DNA from: Calliopsis andreniformis
Lineage: Eukaryota > Arthropoda > Insecta > Hymenoptera > Andrenidae
NCBI RefSeq assembly: GCF_051401765.1
Contig: NC_135071.1
Location: 16,222,961 to 16,286,960 of the forward strand
Reading direction: 5' to 3'
DNA length: 64,000 bases
A program made the translations under genes and the position numbers. This document shows positions 1 through 11,280 of the stretch, piece by piece. A model generated the notes under the pieces. The model was not told the origin of the DNA. It was given only the letters and a program-made list of their open reading frames with translations, and ran no database searches. Position 1 is the stretch's first letter. Every line of letters begins with the position of its first letter.

Positions 1-71
1 GTACACTATTTACCCTACAAAAGTACAATTTCCAAGAGGAACAAGTTTCTTGTCAAGAAATAATTCATTAC
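1..71 (-). other. Start of the intron after exon 12
   Basis: On the minus strand this short edge segment begins with the donor GTAATG. Reading through meets a stop codon soon after, so it is intronic. The rest of the intron and the final exon or exons are outside the window. Confidence 0.7.
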
Positions 72-150
72 CTTCGACTTTATGACCGTCAACTTCCAGA
101 ATCAGCTGGCCCACTTCGAGACCCCCAGCTTCATAGGCTGCTCCATTATC
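72..150 (-). CDS. dysc: dysc/whirlin exon 12: C-terminal half of PDZ3 (partial gene, runs off the left edge)
   Basis: This 79-base exon encodes about residues 821-846 of the reconstructed protein plus one base of the next codon. The peptide begins DNGAAYEAGGLEVGQLILEV and ends DGHKVE. It is the second half of a PDZ domain, with the GLEVGQLILEVDG block typical of whirlin PDZ3. The acceptor is a minus-strand TTCGTAG just right of 150 and the donor is GTAATG just left of 72. It joins exon 11 in phase 0 across an intron of only 115 bases, which restores the continuous PDZ strand ...RIINIH/DNGAAYEAG. The last helix and strand of PDZ3, the C-terminus and the 3' UTR lie beyond position 1. The family assignment rests on recognisable PDZ3 sequence, with no alignment run. 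Confidence 0.9.
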
Positions 151-265
151 CTACGAACAAAATATTTCATCAGTGCTCATTGATCTAACGAGCTAGAATT
201 TCTAAAGGAGCAGTGACGCTCAACCGTCAATTTGCACATCATAATGTACAAATTCATTGACTTAC

Positions 266-571
266 GTGTATATTAATGATCCTGGGCAGTGGATGCTTGG
301 TGTTGGCACCGCCTTCGATGGCAATGCCCAAAGTCGACTTGGTCTTCTTGACAGTGATCCTCAGGTTGCCTTGATGGTCAGGCACCACCAGGGCGCCATC
401 CTCTTCCCTTCTTTCGGACATCTCGCTTCTGGCCAGCCTCTGAGCGCTGTGGTGCCGACGCGGTGGCCCCCCAGCACCCCCTGCCCCAGCGGGCCCGCCA
501 CTGGAGCCACCCTCCTCGAGGAGCTGCGCTTCCTGCATGTCGAAGCTCCGCGAGAGCTTGTGCGCGAGTTC
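266..571 (-). CDS. dysc: dysc/whirlin exon 11: Gly-rich linker and N-terminal half of PDZ3
   Basis: This exon has 102 codons, residues 719-820, in phase 0 at both ends. The acceptor is CCCATTCCAG and the donor GTAAGT, both strong. The peptide opens ELAHKLSRSFDMQEAQLLEE, passes through a Gly/Pro/Ala run (GGSSGGPAGAGGAGGPP) and a charged stretch, then enters PDZ3 at about residue 787 with LRITVKKTKSTLGIAIEGG. The carboxylate-binding loop is TLGI at residues 798-801. The stretch STLGIAIEGGANTKHPLPRI is close to the hallmark PDZ3 sequence of whirlin, and is the strongest single piece of evidence for the identity of the gene. In the family the C-terminal PDZ binds partner C-termini in scaffolds at actin-rich or synaptic sites. 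The opposite strand is also open here, but that is a by-product of GC-rich coding DNA. Confidence 0.93.
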
Positions 572-1410
572 CTGGAATGGGCAGAGCTACGTTTCACCGG
601 TGGGGGATGAACACTGGTCCCACTTCCGGTTTACTTTGCAGCTTCGTGACGACCGCCCCTTCAATCATCGATTATTCTATTCTCTCCTTTTTTACAAAGG
701 TTTTAACTCTTAATTGAGGGGTGTTAATAATGAAACGTAATGTCGAGGAATCACTGAGAGTATTTTGCGATTTTTTTTTCAATTTTCAATATTTTCAATA
801 CTTGTGGATAATTTTTTTTTATTAAGACTTGAGTGGAATTTGGAATTTTTGGGATCACGCCGTCACGTAGCTTGACAAAGCTACCTCAGCCACGCGCACG
901 ATGACAGCAGACAAGAACTAAGGAGGCTGATGCTGACGAGATTCGCGTGCACGATGTAGTCGAAGGGAGTCCTGGTAGTCTGTGAAGTTGGTCACGAGCC
1001 AAATTTCGCTTTTTCTCGCGAGCAAAAATGTAAAAGTATGTACCTCTAAATTTTAAGGAGTGTGCCATTCCAAGTCGAACATTGCTTCAAGAAATAGAGG
1101 AAGAAGACTTAAGCTATAATCATTCTTTTTTAGAAGAAGTTAGGGAGACCCTCAGACGACCACAGAATCACAGTTTCAGCAGAGTCTTAGAATACTATTT
1201 TTCATGCCTCGCTTTGAATTAATTAAATTTCATTTCGACTCCCTCTTTCTGTTCTCCTCTGTGTTTCGATATGGCAGTCCGAGGGAAGCTAAGGAGTCAG
1301 TGTTGATTAATCAAATTTCGTCGTCTCTGTCCGCAGCCAACTTGGTTCCTCTACCGGGCTTCACTTCCCCACAACGGTGCACATATCGGTTTTGGTGCAT
1401 CCTATATGCA

Positions 1411-1882
1411 ATAGGGTGGAACGAAAAAATAAAAATAAATGAGCGATAATTCTAATAGTCAAATAAACTTGCCTACTACCACAGAATTTCTAAGTTTCAA
1501 TTTCCATACTGAACAACATATCAATAAAAGTAACATTTTTTAACAATTTTACGTAAATATTAACACAGAAATATCAGAGTCTAAAAACGATATTTTTTAC
1601 TGATGACTCTGCAAGTGTTAATCTGTAAAAATTTTTCAAATCTGTTTAGACTCTGTAAAGTATAATATCGTATGATATAGCATCACTGCAATTTTGAGTG
1701 ACTTTAAAAGAAAGTTCATCAAGTTTTACAAAACCAGGAGAAGAAAATAAAAAAGAAAATATCCAATCAATAGAAATAATATTTTTCACATGAAGTACCA
1801 TTATAAGGCAACTACTATTAAATAAGAATGATAATAAAGAATACAAAAAAGAGGTTCATCCTCTAACTTTCGTTCCACCCTT
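1411..1882. mobile_element. MITE with GGGTGGAACGAAA terminal inverted repeats
   Basis: The left end reads TAGGGTGGAACGAAA (from 1,411). The right end reads TTTCGTTCCACCC followed by TTA, an exact inverted copy of about 13 bases. The element is about 470 bp, AT-rich, with no transposase-like frame. A second element with GGGTGGAAT ends lies at 21,049-21,598, so the two probably belong to one family. TA flanks suggest Tc1/mariner-type target duplication. This is inferred from ends and size only. Confidence 0.65.
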
Positions 1883-2010
1883 AAATGCAATCGTACACAA
1901 ACATCGTGTAGAGAAGAACGCAAATATGAGACAATACATATCGATATAGGTTACGATAAGTATATTAAAAAATTAAGTCATGCTTGCTGATAGGCTGGTA
2001 GCAGTTGGGT

Positions 2011-2072
2011 GTTGGTGGTGCTCGGACAGAGTGGTGGTGGTAGTGGTGGTTGTGGTGGTAGTGGTGGTGTTG
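2011..2072. repeat. Degenerate GGT/AGT trinucleotide repeat
   Basis: A run of GTGGTGGTGGTAGTGGTGGT-type sequence about 60 bases long lies inside intron 10. It is purine/T skewed and non-coding in context. On the minus strand it would read as His-rich codons, but there is no exon structure around it. Confidence 0.8.
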
Positions 2073-4089
2073 TCGCGCATTATTACATTCAAGTATCGTG
2101 ATTCTCATTGACAAACAATTACAAAGGGGGTCGATTACAGAAAATAATGAAAATGTATCTGATCTTAGACAGTCTGAACGATAGATAAACTCAAGCTCTC
2201 TCATCGAATCGCTAACTTCCCGAGTTAAACAAGCCTCGACGAAATCGACCAAGTTTGACTTTCGAAACTCCTTAATCAAATATCGAAACTCACAGAAGAA
2301 AAGTTTTACTGCTTCTCGTTAAGACGGCTGAATATATTTCAATAACAAAGCGCCTAAATTCGAGAGTTCTCGTTCGAATCACCGAAAAGAGGGTAGTCGA
2401 GCGTCTTGGTCGAGTTTCCTTGGTCTTCCTTCTGTCTCGTGTTTCCCTCGTCGACGCGAATGCTTCGGTAGCCGGAACCCTAGGTCACGGTCGACAGGCA
2501 TGGAAATCGAGTTAATCGCGGACCAAGTTTCGCGGCTCGCTCCGTGGCGAAACGTGAATCGCGAATGGTGAAAGTGTTTCGCGGACGCAAGCGTGCGGGA
2601 CGCGCGAGCGCGCCTTTTCCATGTCAGAATTTCTCTTCCTATCCAGGTGGCCGAAATCTTATTCAATTCTACCTGCTTTCGGTGTAGTACGCTTTCAGAG
2701 AAGGTCAGCTCGTGCCATATGAAATCGCCGCTTTTGTGGGTCGAAATAACAAAATATCGAAAACAGTCTGACAACATATGTCAGAGAAAGAAATTTTACG
2801 TGCCAAGATGAGGCGGATTTTAAGTGACGAAGCTGCGTTTCAGGCTTCCTTGAATTATTCATTTTTAACAATACGTGTAATTTAAGTGGTCATGGTATGT
2901 GTTTAACTTGGGGATTTACTCTAATCAGCCTAATCTAATGACATCATTGCGTCTGGGTAAAACGCGCCTGCAGTAGAATGAGTCACCAGGTCAGACACAC
3001 GTCACGTGCATGTTGGTTAATAGTTGTATGGTCTGCAGACTATTTACACATATCTTGTCTTATTAGAACAAAGTGATCATTCAGTTGCTATAGAATGTGA
3101 ATAAAAATTTCATTTTTTAAGTGTAGTATCTTTAGAAAATTTGAATAAAATCTTTAATACATGAGAAGCAATAATCACAACCTTTTGAAAGTTTCTTTCT
3201 TATTAAGAAAGCTGTTAATATTAATGTGCACGTTTTGAATAAATAACCATAACTTTTTTAGCTTTTGAAGCGTTTACTTTGGCCAAAAAAGGTGTTTTCA
3301 TATTGTACGAACTGATAAAAGAAGAAAGAAAAAAGGAATTATGTTTTTGCTATCGCGTTTCTTCAAAGAACTTATAAATAAAATTGGTCCAAGATTTTAG
3401 TTCACTGCGTAGAAATGAAAGTAGAATATAATATTCTATTACATTTGCAAGTATGCAATACTTCCAAAAATTCTTGCTTTCCACGTGCAACTGTCTCAAC
3501 TCAATTCGAATCGGGAAATCGTTCCCCTAGTTTCCATGTTCGGCGAAAAACGTCTGGACTTTCTCTGCTGATTTACCGTCATCGATAGCGTTCCATTACT
3601 GATCGAAACTTTCTTCCTGCCCATGTTCTTTCGTAAAGGTCTACTACAGTGACACTCTAGCGACTATCTACGACCGTACGTCTCTAATATAACGTTCTAA
3701 TCTCCGCGAAGTTTCTTCCTCGATTGCTATACCTCTAAAGGGGGATGGTGAATGACGATGGACAGGGGGTTAAGGTGGGGAGGGCGAATAACGTTATTCC
3801 TGTTTCATTTAATCGATGTGAGTAAAGTGATCGTGCATGCCAAGACATCTATGTAAATATACTTTGATGTACAAACGTGTACAGGCACAATTACACGGCC
3901 GACACACGACGAGCGTGTAATTGCGTCCGTACACGGTATTACGATAGTCGTGCTTGAATATAAGGACAAATCGAAAGTAGCATGTGCAAGACATCTAAGA
4001 AAAAACACGTACACACCTAACGCTATTTCGACTAAGTTCGCTAGCTCTAAGAGCAGAAAGGAGGCTGATCTTGGTGAAAAATAGGAAAA

Positions 4090-4097
4090 GAGACAGA

Positions 4098-4129
<32 letters not shown>

Positions 4130-4148
4130 AAAGAGAGAGAGAGAGAGT
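4090..4148. repeat. GA dinucleotide microsatellite
   Basis: An interrupted GA/GATA tract of about 58 bases, including a run of AGAGAGAGAGAGAGAGAG. It creates Leu/Ser-rich spurious reading frames on the minus strand (around 3,805-4,257). It is intronic. Confidence 0.9.
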
Positions 4149-5098
4149 AAAAGAAAGACAGAGATCTAAGTGGGAGAACTTCATGCTGAAGAGAATGATC
4201 GTTTCCGATGACTCTGATTGATCGAATCGAATGAGGATCCGCCGCGACACTTTTCAATTTCGAAATGAAAAAAAACTTCGTATTTCTTTTTACCCATCAC
4301 GCACTCTGGCAGGCAAGGTCTTTTGTTGCAATTCGCTGTAAAAGGAAAATTAACTGCCGATTGAAAATTAAGAAGTGAATTTTGTAGTCTGTTAATCAGG
4401 AGTTCGATTCAGGCGTTGAATTTTGTATACTGCTTCGAAGTTTCCCTTCTATCTGTCGCAAACTGAAATTCATTAGAGACATTTATCATCTACCTGAATT
4501 GTCTAACTATCGATTCTACTCGCTATTGGTAAGATTTCTATCGAGATTGATCTGTGAAACTTTTAGTGGACAGTCTAAATGTACTAACTAAGCTTGCTAT
4601 CTTAGTTTTAGCTATTGCTTCAGTCTAAGGGAGTCTAACCATGACTAAGCACGATTCTATTGTATTCAGCTATTTTTGGAGCATTTCGGAACACTTCCGA
4701 TCTCAAGCTTTACCGAGAAAATCCCAGATTTGTTCGATAAATACGCTCTCAATGAAAAATATAGTATGAGATTTTAGTTAAGAAAGACATGCTGTATGTT
4801 ATGCAATACAAAATGCGAAATGCAGAACCTTGGGAACATATTTATCGAGCAACTTTGAGGGACTCAAAGAAAATTCCAAAGTAAATATTTCCTCGCGGAA
4901 AATCCTCGCAAAAACCCTCGTATCTTTCTCTATTCCCACCCTTACGCAAGCCACAAATAGTGATGGGCACTCAGTTGCCTCTCTTGCTGACTTTTAAGTA
5001 ATAAATTTCGAATCGCTGCAAGTAGTTAACAAGTGTTTTAGAAAAGTCTAAAAAATCAACAGAAATAGATGAAAATTAGTATAAGTAAATAAAAAAAA

Positions 5099-5261
5099 TA
5101 CAGGGTAGTCTATATAAATAATCTCCTCCAATTGTGGGGGTACAACAAATATTTTTTTCGATATAATGTTTCCTTCAAACCAATCAAATAGTATACAAAA
5201 TATTTTTTGTACTCACACAATTGGAACAGATATTTAGGTGACCTAGCTGGACCACCCTGTA
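5099..5261. mobile_element. Short palindromic MITE with TACAGGGTRGTC ends
   Basis: The left end TACAGGGTAGTC mirrors the right end GGACCACCCTGTA. The match continues inward (left CTCCAATTGTGGGGGTAC against right GTACTCACACAATTGGAACAG), so nearly all of the 163 bp folds on itself. TA is present at both boundaries, as expected for Tc1/mariner-type insertion. It has no coding capacity. Confidence 0.75.
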
Positions 5262-5653
5262 TAACTCAATCTATTACTGTACTATACATACTTCTTCAAA
5301 CTTCGAAAGAAGTCCACCACTCATCCCGATTTGTGGACTCTTTTCAAAGAACTAAAAGAGAATTGAAAATAACTTGAGAGCACAGCTCAAAATAGAGTCC
5401 ATATAATTTAAAAGTATTAAAGAACGTGTACGTAATTTCCTCCCACGCTAGAATTTGTTTAATTAACGTGACCTATAGTACTCGAAGCGATTCGAACTAA
5501 GCGTCAGCCGCAAGAGAGTATCGAGATCAACGCGACACTCGGCGAAAGTAACAGAATAGACGGAAGAAAAGCTCGTGACGGAAAGAACGAAAGGGAGTAT
5601 ATCTGTGCATGGTAGATCTGTGTGTTTGTGGTTCGTTTGATTATAAAACTTAC

Positions 5654-5878
5654 GAGGGGCCTGGCGCCCCAGTACCAGGATTTCACACGTTGCGTTAGCC
5701 CACCGAGCAAGTGGGACCTCCAACCACCGAAACCTCCACCACCTCCACCCTCTGAGCTCCTTTCCTCCCTTCCTTCGTCCTCATCCTCCTCCATATCGCG
5801 ATCCCTTTCCGTTCCGCCTCCGCGTCTCCCGTTACCGATCATCTCGGCGTCGCTACCATCGCAACCACCGTCGCTTTC
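5654..5878 (-). CDS. dysc: dysc/whirlin exon 10: acidic and Gly-rich linker
   Basis: The exon has 75 codons, residues 644-718, in phase 0 at both ends. The acceptor is GTCGCGACGCAG and the donor a strong GTAAGT. The peptide starts ESDGGCDGSDAEM, has an acidic stretch (RDRDMEEDEDEGREER), then SSEGGGGGGFGGW, and ends QRVKSWYWGARPL. It lies in the region between the helical domain and PDZ3, which is long and disordered in whirlin proteins. The Trp/Tyr-rich end (KSWYWGARPL) stands out from the low-complexity flanks and may be a short binding motif. Skipping this exon would keep the frame, so it is a plausible alternative cassette. There is no recognisable domain. The call rests on splice sites, phase and composition. 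Confidence 0.78.
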
Positions 5879-8586
5879 CTGCGTCGCGACGCCAGGAGAA
5901 AAACATCGAAAGCGTCGTGTTAGCCCCGTCAGCCGATACAAACCTTGAGGGGCTGCAACCCCTCCTCGCTTTTCTCGTATTTCTCAACCACTGGCACATT
6001 CTTGTGCCATTCAACTGAGTCTTGGGCGAAAGGATCTTTTTCTCGAGGGTTCTAGGGGACATTTCTAAGGGGTGATTAGAGGAGGTTTCTCAGGGGATGA
6101 TTTCTTTCTGCACTGGGGAGACTTGGTGACGAGAGTGGTGGGGCAGATTTTAATTGTTGGGGTGTTTCTATATATTTATAATAAATTATGAGTCGCAAAG
6201 GATACTCGAAATTTACTGCTGAAATATGTAGATATAAAATAAGTAGCACTCAGAAACTACTGTACATCTTATCTTCTCTACAAATAAAAATGAAATCTTA
6301 AAAATTCCCAGGTCTTTAAAAAACTCAAGTATAGATTTACTATTCAAAAACTAGATACGAAGATTCATCATTTCTCTCAACCCCAAACAAGCACACGATT
6401 CAAAATTCTTGGCAGGAGACACAAATCATTCAACCTTCCACAATATCCTCGACTCAGTTACCCCTTTGCTATTCATTTCCTCGCAAGTAACCGATTGATT
6501 TATATCGCGATAGCAGCGGTGTACAATTTCACAGCGTTTAGAAAAATGTCCATGGTCACTGAGCGATCGTGACGTGGTAATCATCATTATCGCGTCTCCA
6601 TCGCGTAATTCGAACGAGCCTTTCCCATCAGATATCTCTCGCGTACGCGGAATCCCATGGCGAAGAAAAGGGCTCGTCCTGCGAGCAGGAAATTCAAGAT
6701 TACAGAGAAACTGGGCGCGATGATAGTCATAAGTGATTTCTATGGTTTTTCATCGAGCGCGAATAGAGGTTCCTCGATTGCAGAGGAGTGTACAGTATTC
6801 CCTTTTCTTTCTTAAACAGATCACAGTGTCTGTTAGCAAATGGAAGCTAGGGCTGCTCTTCAGAGCTCAGTTGTGGCCTTAAGGCTTACTTGAAACGTTC
6901 TGTTTGCAATCGAAGGATGATTATAGTTACTGGAGAATGTAATTTGTGACTTGTTGTGGGTTTTGCGCGGCTATTGTGCCAGCTATGTTTCAGCGAGCGA
7001 GAGTACTAATCTATTCAGTTTCTTATTTCGTATTTTGTTGGAGTGGAAATTGGGTTTGAAAAGGAGCTGAGGAATTATGGAACGGAGTAGTGCACTGGTG
7101 ATTGAATATACATAAGTTTGAATTTTAATTTTTATAGAATAATAAATAATCGTTTGCGATATTTATGGGAGGATTGGGCTTCTAAGCTGCTTAGAGCATG
7201 AAATTCTGGGGGACTTTTAATAATATGATTTTTTAAAAAAGAACCGCTTCATTGGAAACGGTCAAGGTGATTTTAAAAAGGGTCACTCGGAGAAACCTGT
7301 TTCAACATGAGAAAGGTCAATGCTATTCCCAGAAAAATTACGAGGGGACCGTCGAAATCGGCGACGACTCTACACCTATAAATATTGTGTGATAAAAAAG
7401 TGGTAGAGTCCTCATATCGTCTGTGGATTAAAATTAATATGTGGTCAATAAACTTAGTTCAATTTCATCAACTAGTGGTCAATATTTTTCTCTTCAACTT
7501 ACATTACATTCATGGCTTTCTAGAGGAATGTTACACTCCATTAAAACGAGCAACCCTTATATTAAACATCGTACCCTCGAACAAATATTTAACCCTCAGC
7601 TAGTGTGGTGTACATATTGTAACATAACCAATATTCCTACTTTTCAATACTTAAAAACTTAAATACAAACCAATGTCAGTACTTTAATACCAGAAAACTG
7701 AAGTTCTTGACTACTTCAGACTCACCAAAAACAGAAATTAAAAATCCCAATATGTACAGATAATTTAGAGTATTTCTCAATATCTCTAAAGTATAAATAG
7801 TCATGTATATGTAACGATATTCCAACAATTTCATTAAAAAGAAATAATTTAAAATACCATCCAAGAATTTGCCAATCTCCCAGCTCATTAGTTCCCACGA
7901 GTCGTTCGCAAATGTTTTTCACACCGAACACAGAAAGTTAGATTGCCACAAATACCGTTACTCAAACACACCAGCAAGGGTTAAATATTTACCATTTCCC
8001 CTGGTCGTTCGCCGCAAACTCGTCGAAGAGAGCACCGAGTCAGGCAATACAGCGATCGTTCCCCGTCGCGATTCCCCGATTGTTCAGCGAAATTAGAACA
8101 GGTGTCCGCAATTACCGATCGCGAGAAGTCGTTCTCGCGCTCGCGGAAAACAGCATCGTCTGTCGCCCGCCGCGGGACCGTGCAATTAACGACCGCCTAT
8201 TAATCGTAATTAAGAGAGGAGGATCGGTAAACCGTCCTACCTGGCTCGTTACGAGGAACCTCGAGGCCGCCAATCGCTGGTCTAACGGGACGCGCTGGTA
8301 ATTCGTCGTACCGCAATCGCGCGAGAACGTAACACGCGCCACACTGGGAGAGCTGTCTCGCGTTCTGCCTACTGGAATGGCGTTAATTAACGGTAGTGGT
8401 AAATAGAAACGAGTGACATGCGCGTGGAACAGAGAGGAGCATCGAATCGCTGGGCCAAGTGCCGCGGATTTTCGAGGAATCGGGCACAATGGGGAGCGCA
8501 GTCGGCGAGAGGCGAACGAGGGCGATTCTTCGCGTGAAAAAATAACGCGGGACGAATTCTCTGAGTGGGAGGCGACTACGTTTACG

Positions 8587-8663
8587 AGAAAATCGAGTCT
8601 GAATGTCATTGGGGCGGGAATGAGGACGCGGTGCTACGTCGCTGTTTGCAGACTCGATTTTCT
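8587..8663. repeat. Perfect 15-bp inverted repeat (hairpin)
   Basis: AGAAAATCGAGTCTG at 8,587-8,601 is exactly complementary to CAGACTCGATTTTCT at 8,649-8,663, separated by 47 bases. It lies in a CpG-rich island of intron 9. It could form a stem in RNA from either strand. No function is evident. Confidence 0.8.
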
Positions 8664-8794
8664 TGGTATGAAACGTGAGGGAAAATGTTGGACGATATTG
8701 GGTCGTTTCTCTTCGTTTTAACACGTAAAATGCTTTGAAGTAGTTTCTTATAGCATAGTAGAGTCAAAATTAAATATTAATTGTATTGATATTT

Positions 8795-10085
8795 TTTATA
8801 TACAATCATACTCGAATATTTATAATTTAGGGATAAAAATATAAATAGAGAGAGACAGAATTAAGTAGAATTAAGAGAAATAGTCCTGGTGAAATCACTT
8901 AGTAAATGCCATGTTTTCACTTTTAATTTGATGTGTACCTAGGCGTTACTGAAAAGAGAAACCTTAAAATTAAGAGAGCGGTGTGGGAAAGCGTAGGAGG
9001 CAGGCGAGGGTGAAGGACTGTGAGGAGATAAAGGGGTGGGAGGGTTACTTAAGAAATAGATTTAAGATTAGAAAGAAAACTGAAAATTTGGTCAAGACTC
9101 GCCAGTGGTCATCGCTGACCGATGTCCAGGGTAGTCCACTCCCCAAGGGTTGTTCATGGTTCAGGATTCAGGGTCCAGGGGGTAGGAGCCCTCCAGAGGA
9201 CCCCCAAGATGATCCTCACCCTCCAGAGGCCCCGGAGCGAGTGAGACATTTTTCGTCCCCCACGAGTATTTATACCTCTGTGACCAGAAGAAGGGGAACC
9301 AACAATCGAAATTGCAAGATCGATCGAACGAAGAATAATTTGCGAAAAGTTGATATTTCTGATAAAATAATTATTTTGGCAACAGTTTCTGCTGCGTATA
9401 TTGTTAACAACAATTGCATGCACTGACCCTAGGAAATTATTAACAATTATAATTGTTATAAGAAACACTTGGAGCCTTTTGAATAATTTCTCCAGACAAA
9501 TTTTATTTTTATTGAAAATCTCGTTATTTAACAATCGTAATTGTTAATCATTTATGGAGATCACTGTGTGTCATTGTCGTTAACAATACGTGTAGCAGGA
9601 ATTGTTATTTTATCGGAAATGTTAATTTTTCACAAAATATTCCTTCTTCGGTAATGTCAGTCAAAGGTATAAATACCCCCTGGAGGAGGACCTCCTCTGG
9701 AGGGCTCCTACTCCCTGGACCCTGGGCCATGGACAACCCCTAGGGGATGAACTACCTTGGACATTGGTCAGCGCTGGTTACTGATGAGTCTGGACCCGCT
9801 TGGACCCCTTTGGACCCCCTTGGACCCCATTTATAGGCAGTGAGTCTTCTTTCATCAAATTCTTAGCTATATTTCTAATTCTACATTTATTTTAGAAGTA
9901 GCCCCGATCTCCCTTCCTTAGTTTTAAGGTTTTCTTTTTCTTCAACAATGTAAATATACATGAAATAAAAACGTCACATTCACTAAGAGATTTTTTCACG
10001 AATTTCTTTTTTTCTTCTACTTGATACTATCTCTTCCTTTCACTCACTACATTCTAAATATTCTCGCGTGATTCAGAGTATGAAT
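8795..10085. repeat. Large imperfect inverted duplication, arms about 600 bp, loop about 60 bp
   Basis: The left half (about 8,795-9,460) pairs with the reverse complement of the right half (about 9,525-10,085). Matching landmarks, left against right read on the minus strand, include GGTAGGAGCCCTCCAGAGGA against AGTAGGAGCCCTCCAGAGGA, CTGATAAAATAA against CCGATAAAATAA, AACAATTATAATTGTTA against AACAATTACGATTGTTA, ACCTTAAAATTAAG against ACCTTAAAACTAAG, and CACTTAGTAAATG against CTCTTAGTGAATG. Similarity looks higher near the middle of the arms and lower outside, with indels. No transposase frame and no clear TA flanks were seen. It may be a foldback transposon or an old segmental inverted duplication. 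If transcribed as part of the dysc pre-mRNA it would give a long hairpin RNA. Confidence 0.85.
9798..9835 (+). repeat. Tandem TTGGACCCC repeat
   Basis: Four consecutive degenerate copies of a 9-10 base unit, (T)TGGACCCC(C), lie just outside the matched mid-arm of the inverted duplication. The unit is not mirrored on the left side, so it probably expanded after the duplication. Confidence 0.75.
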
Positions 10086-11122
10086 CGTTCTGTCGATCTC
10101 TTCTGATCTCTGCATTTTTCTCGAGAAACATGAAGATCACAGAATCGTGAGATCGTGAGACGGTGGGCGTCAACCAGCCGCGAGCTGTCTGGCGGCCTGC
10201 TTCGTCTTCCTGATATACATATAACGGAACAACGCGCCGAAAACTTTCTCCGACGCTGACCTATTATCGGCTCTCGCCATTATTATCGCTGTTTCGCGGA
10301 GTCGGTTAAGGTTAGTGGGTAACCGCGGTCGCTGAATTATGAGCTGGGTGTCGCTTAAACGAGGTTGACGTTTTTCAGAGTGGAACGATGCTCCGAGTCT
10401 TCCAAGAAGTGCTTGTAAAAATATGTTCCATCTACGGAGAAAATTAAGTAGTACAACCGAATAATAAATATCTTACGTTCTAACGCAGATGAAGTGCAGG
10501 GAATTAATTGCACGAGCGATCTTACATTTTCTTCTAGGCCAGCGTTTAATCGAATTGACGAAAAGAAGTGTCAAGTAAAATGGAGTAGGGAGGCAACTTG
10601 AGAAATTTGTTTCTATGGAAAGCCACCCAGGCTGAACAAAATTCTCATAGAGATTTCACCACAAAGATTTTATCTTTCTGCCCTGTATCCTTGCTACGAA
10701 ATTATACTGTAATTGTCTTGCGTGTCTTTTCACTCAACATCACTGTGACTGAAGGAAACTCTTACTGCCTACATTATACAGAGAAATATTTTTCATAGTT
10801 TATGTCAAGAACTTAAGCTCGATGTGCATATGTACATAGGTAAGTGTTTGGAGAGACTTTCTAAGAAATTCTGTGGCCATAAAGGCGCAACGAAATGTTG
10901 ACATAACGATAACGATATTAGACACCGATATGGACCTCGCCTAGAACTGGGTATCGATTCCGCGAATGCTAGTCGATTCTAGCAATACAAGAAATTTTGC
11001 ACGTAAACGTCATTTATACAACTACATCTTCTACTTACATTACATATTAAATTATTGAATATCTTTCAAAATGTATACACAAATACTTAACTAATTAACA
11101 TCCAATAATCTTAAAGTATCCA

Positions 11123-11280
11123 CTTAAGAGTAAAACTATCGTGAGTTGCTGTCGAGGGTACTCTCAGATAGTGTATCTACTATCACACTGCATTTAAAGT
11201 AATTAAGAGTAACTGTTCAAAATGAATACACTATCTGAGAATACTCTCGACAGTAACTCACAATAATATTACTCTCAAAT
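11123..11280. mobile_element. Palindromic hairpin element (possible MITE)
   Basis: Arm 1 (11,123-11,175) and arm 2 (11,226-11,280) are complementary. The 35-base core, starting GTGAGTTGCTGTCGAG on the left and mirrored by CTCTCGACAGTAACTCAC on the right, matches at about 32 of 35 positions. The loop is about 50 bases. Outer AAGAGTAA against GAGAGTAA also pair. It could be a small foldback MITE or a long-hairpin RNA precursor. No target duplication is obvious. Confidence 0.7.

Larger units (their letters stand above)
572..5653 (-). other. Intron 10 of dysc (about 5.1 kb)
   Basis: No convincing exon was found on either strand. The intron holds a MITE with GGGTGGAA ends (about 1,411-1,882), a degenerate GGT repeat (about 2,011-2,072), a CpG-rich block around 2,390-2,620, a GA repeat (about 4,090-4,148) and a palindromic MITE (5,099-5,261). 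The 132-residue minus frame across 2,379-2,777 and the 150-residue frame across 3,805-4,257 are by-products of composition. Both flanking exons are in phase 0, so an extra cassette exon would have to be a multiple of three long. Confidence 0.7.

Noticed and set aside
2379..2777. 132-codon minus frame in intron 10
   Set aside because: No acceptor and donor pair giving a phase-0 exon. The sequence looks like CpG-rich intron.
3805..4257. 150-codon minus frame with Leu/Ser repeats
   Set aside because: Created by the GA microsatellite; no splice support.
8112..8609. 165-codon minus-strand frame and a 102-codon plus-strand frame over the same DNA
   Set aside because: A CpG-rich island leaves all frames open. 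No splice sites give a phase compatible with dysc, and no domain is recognisable.
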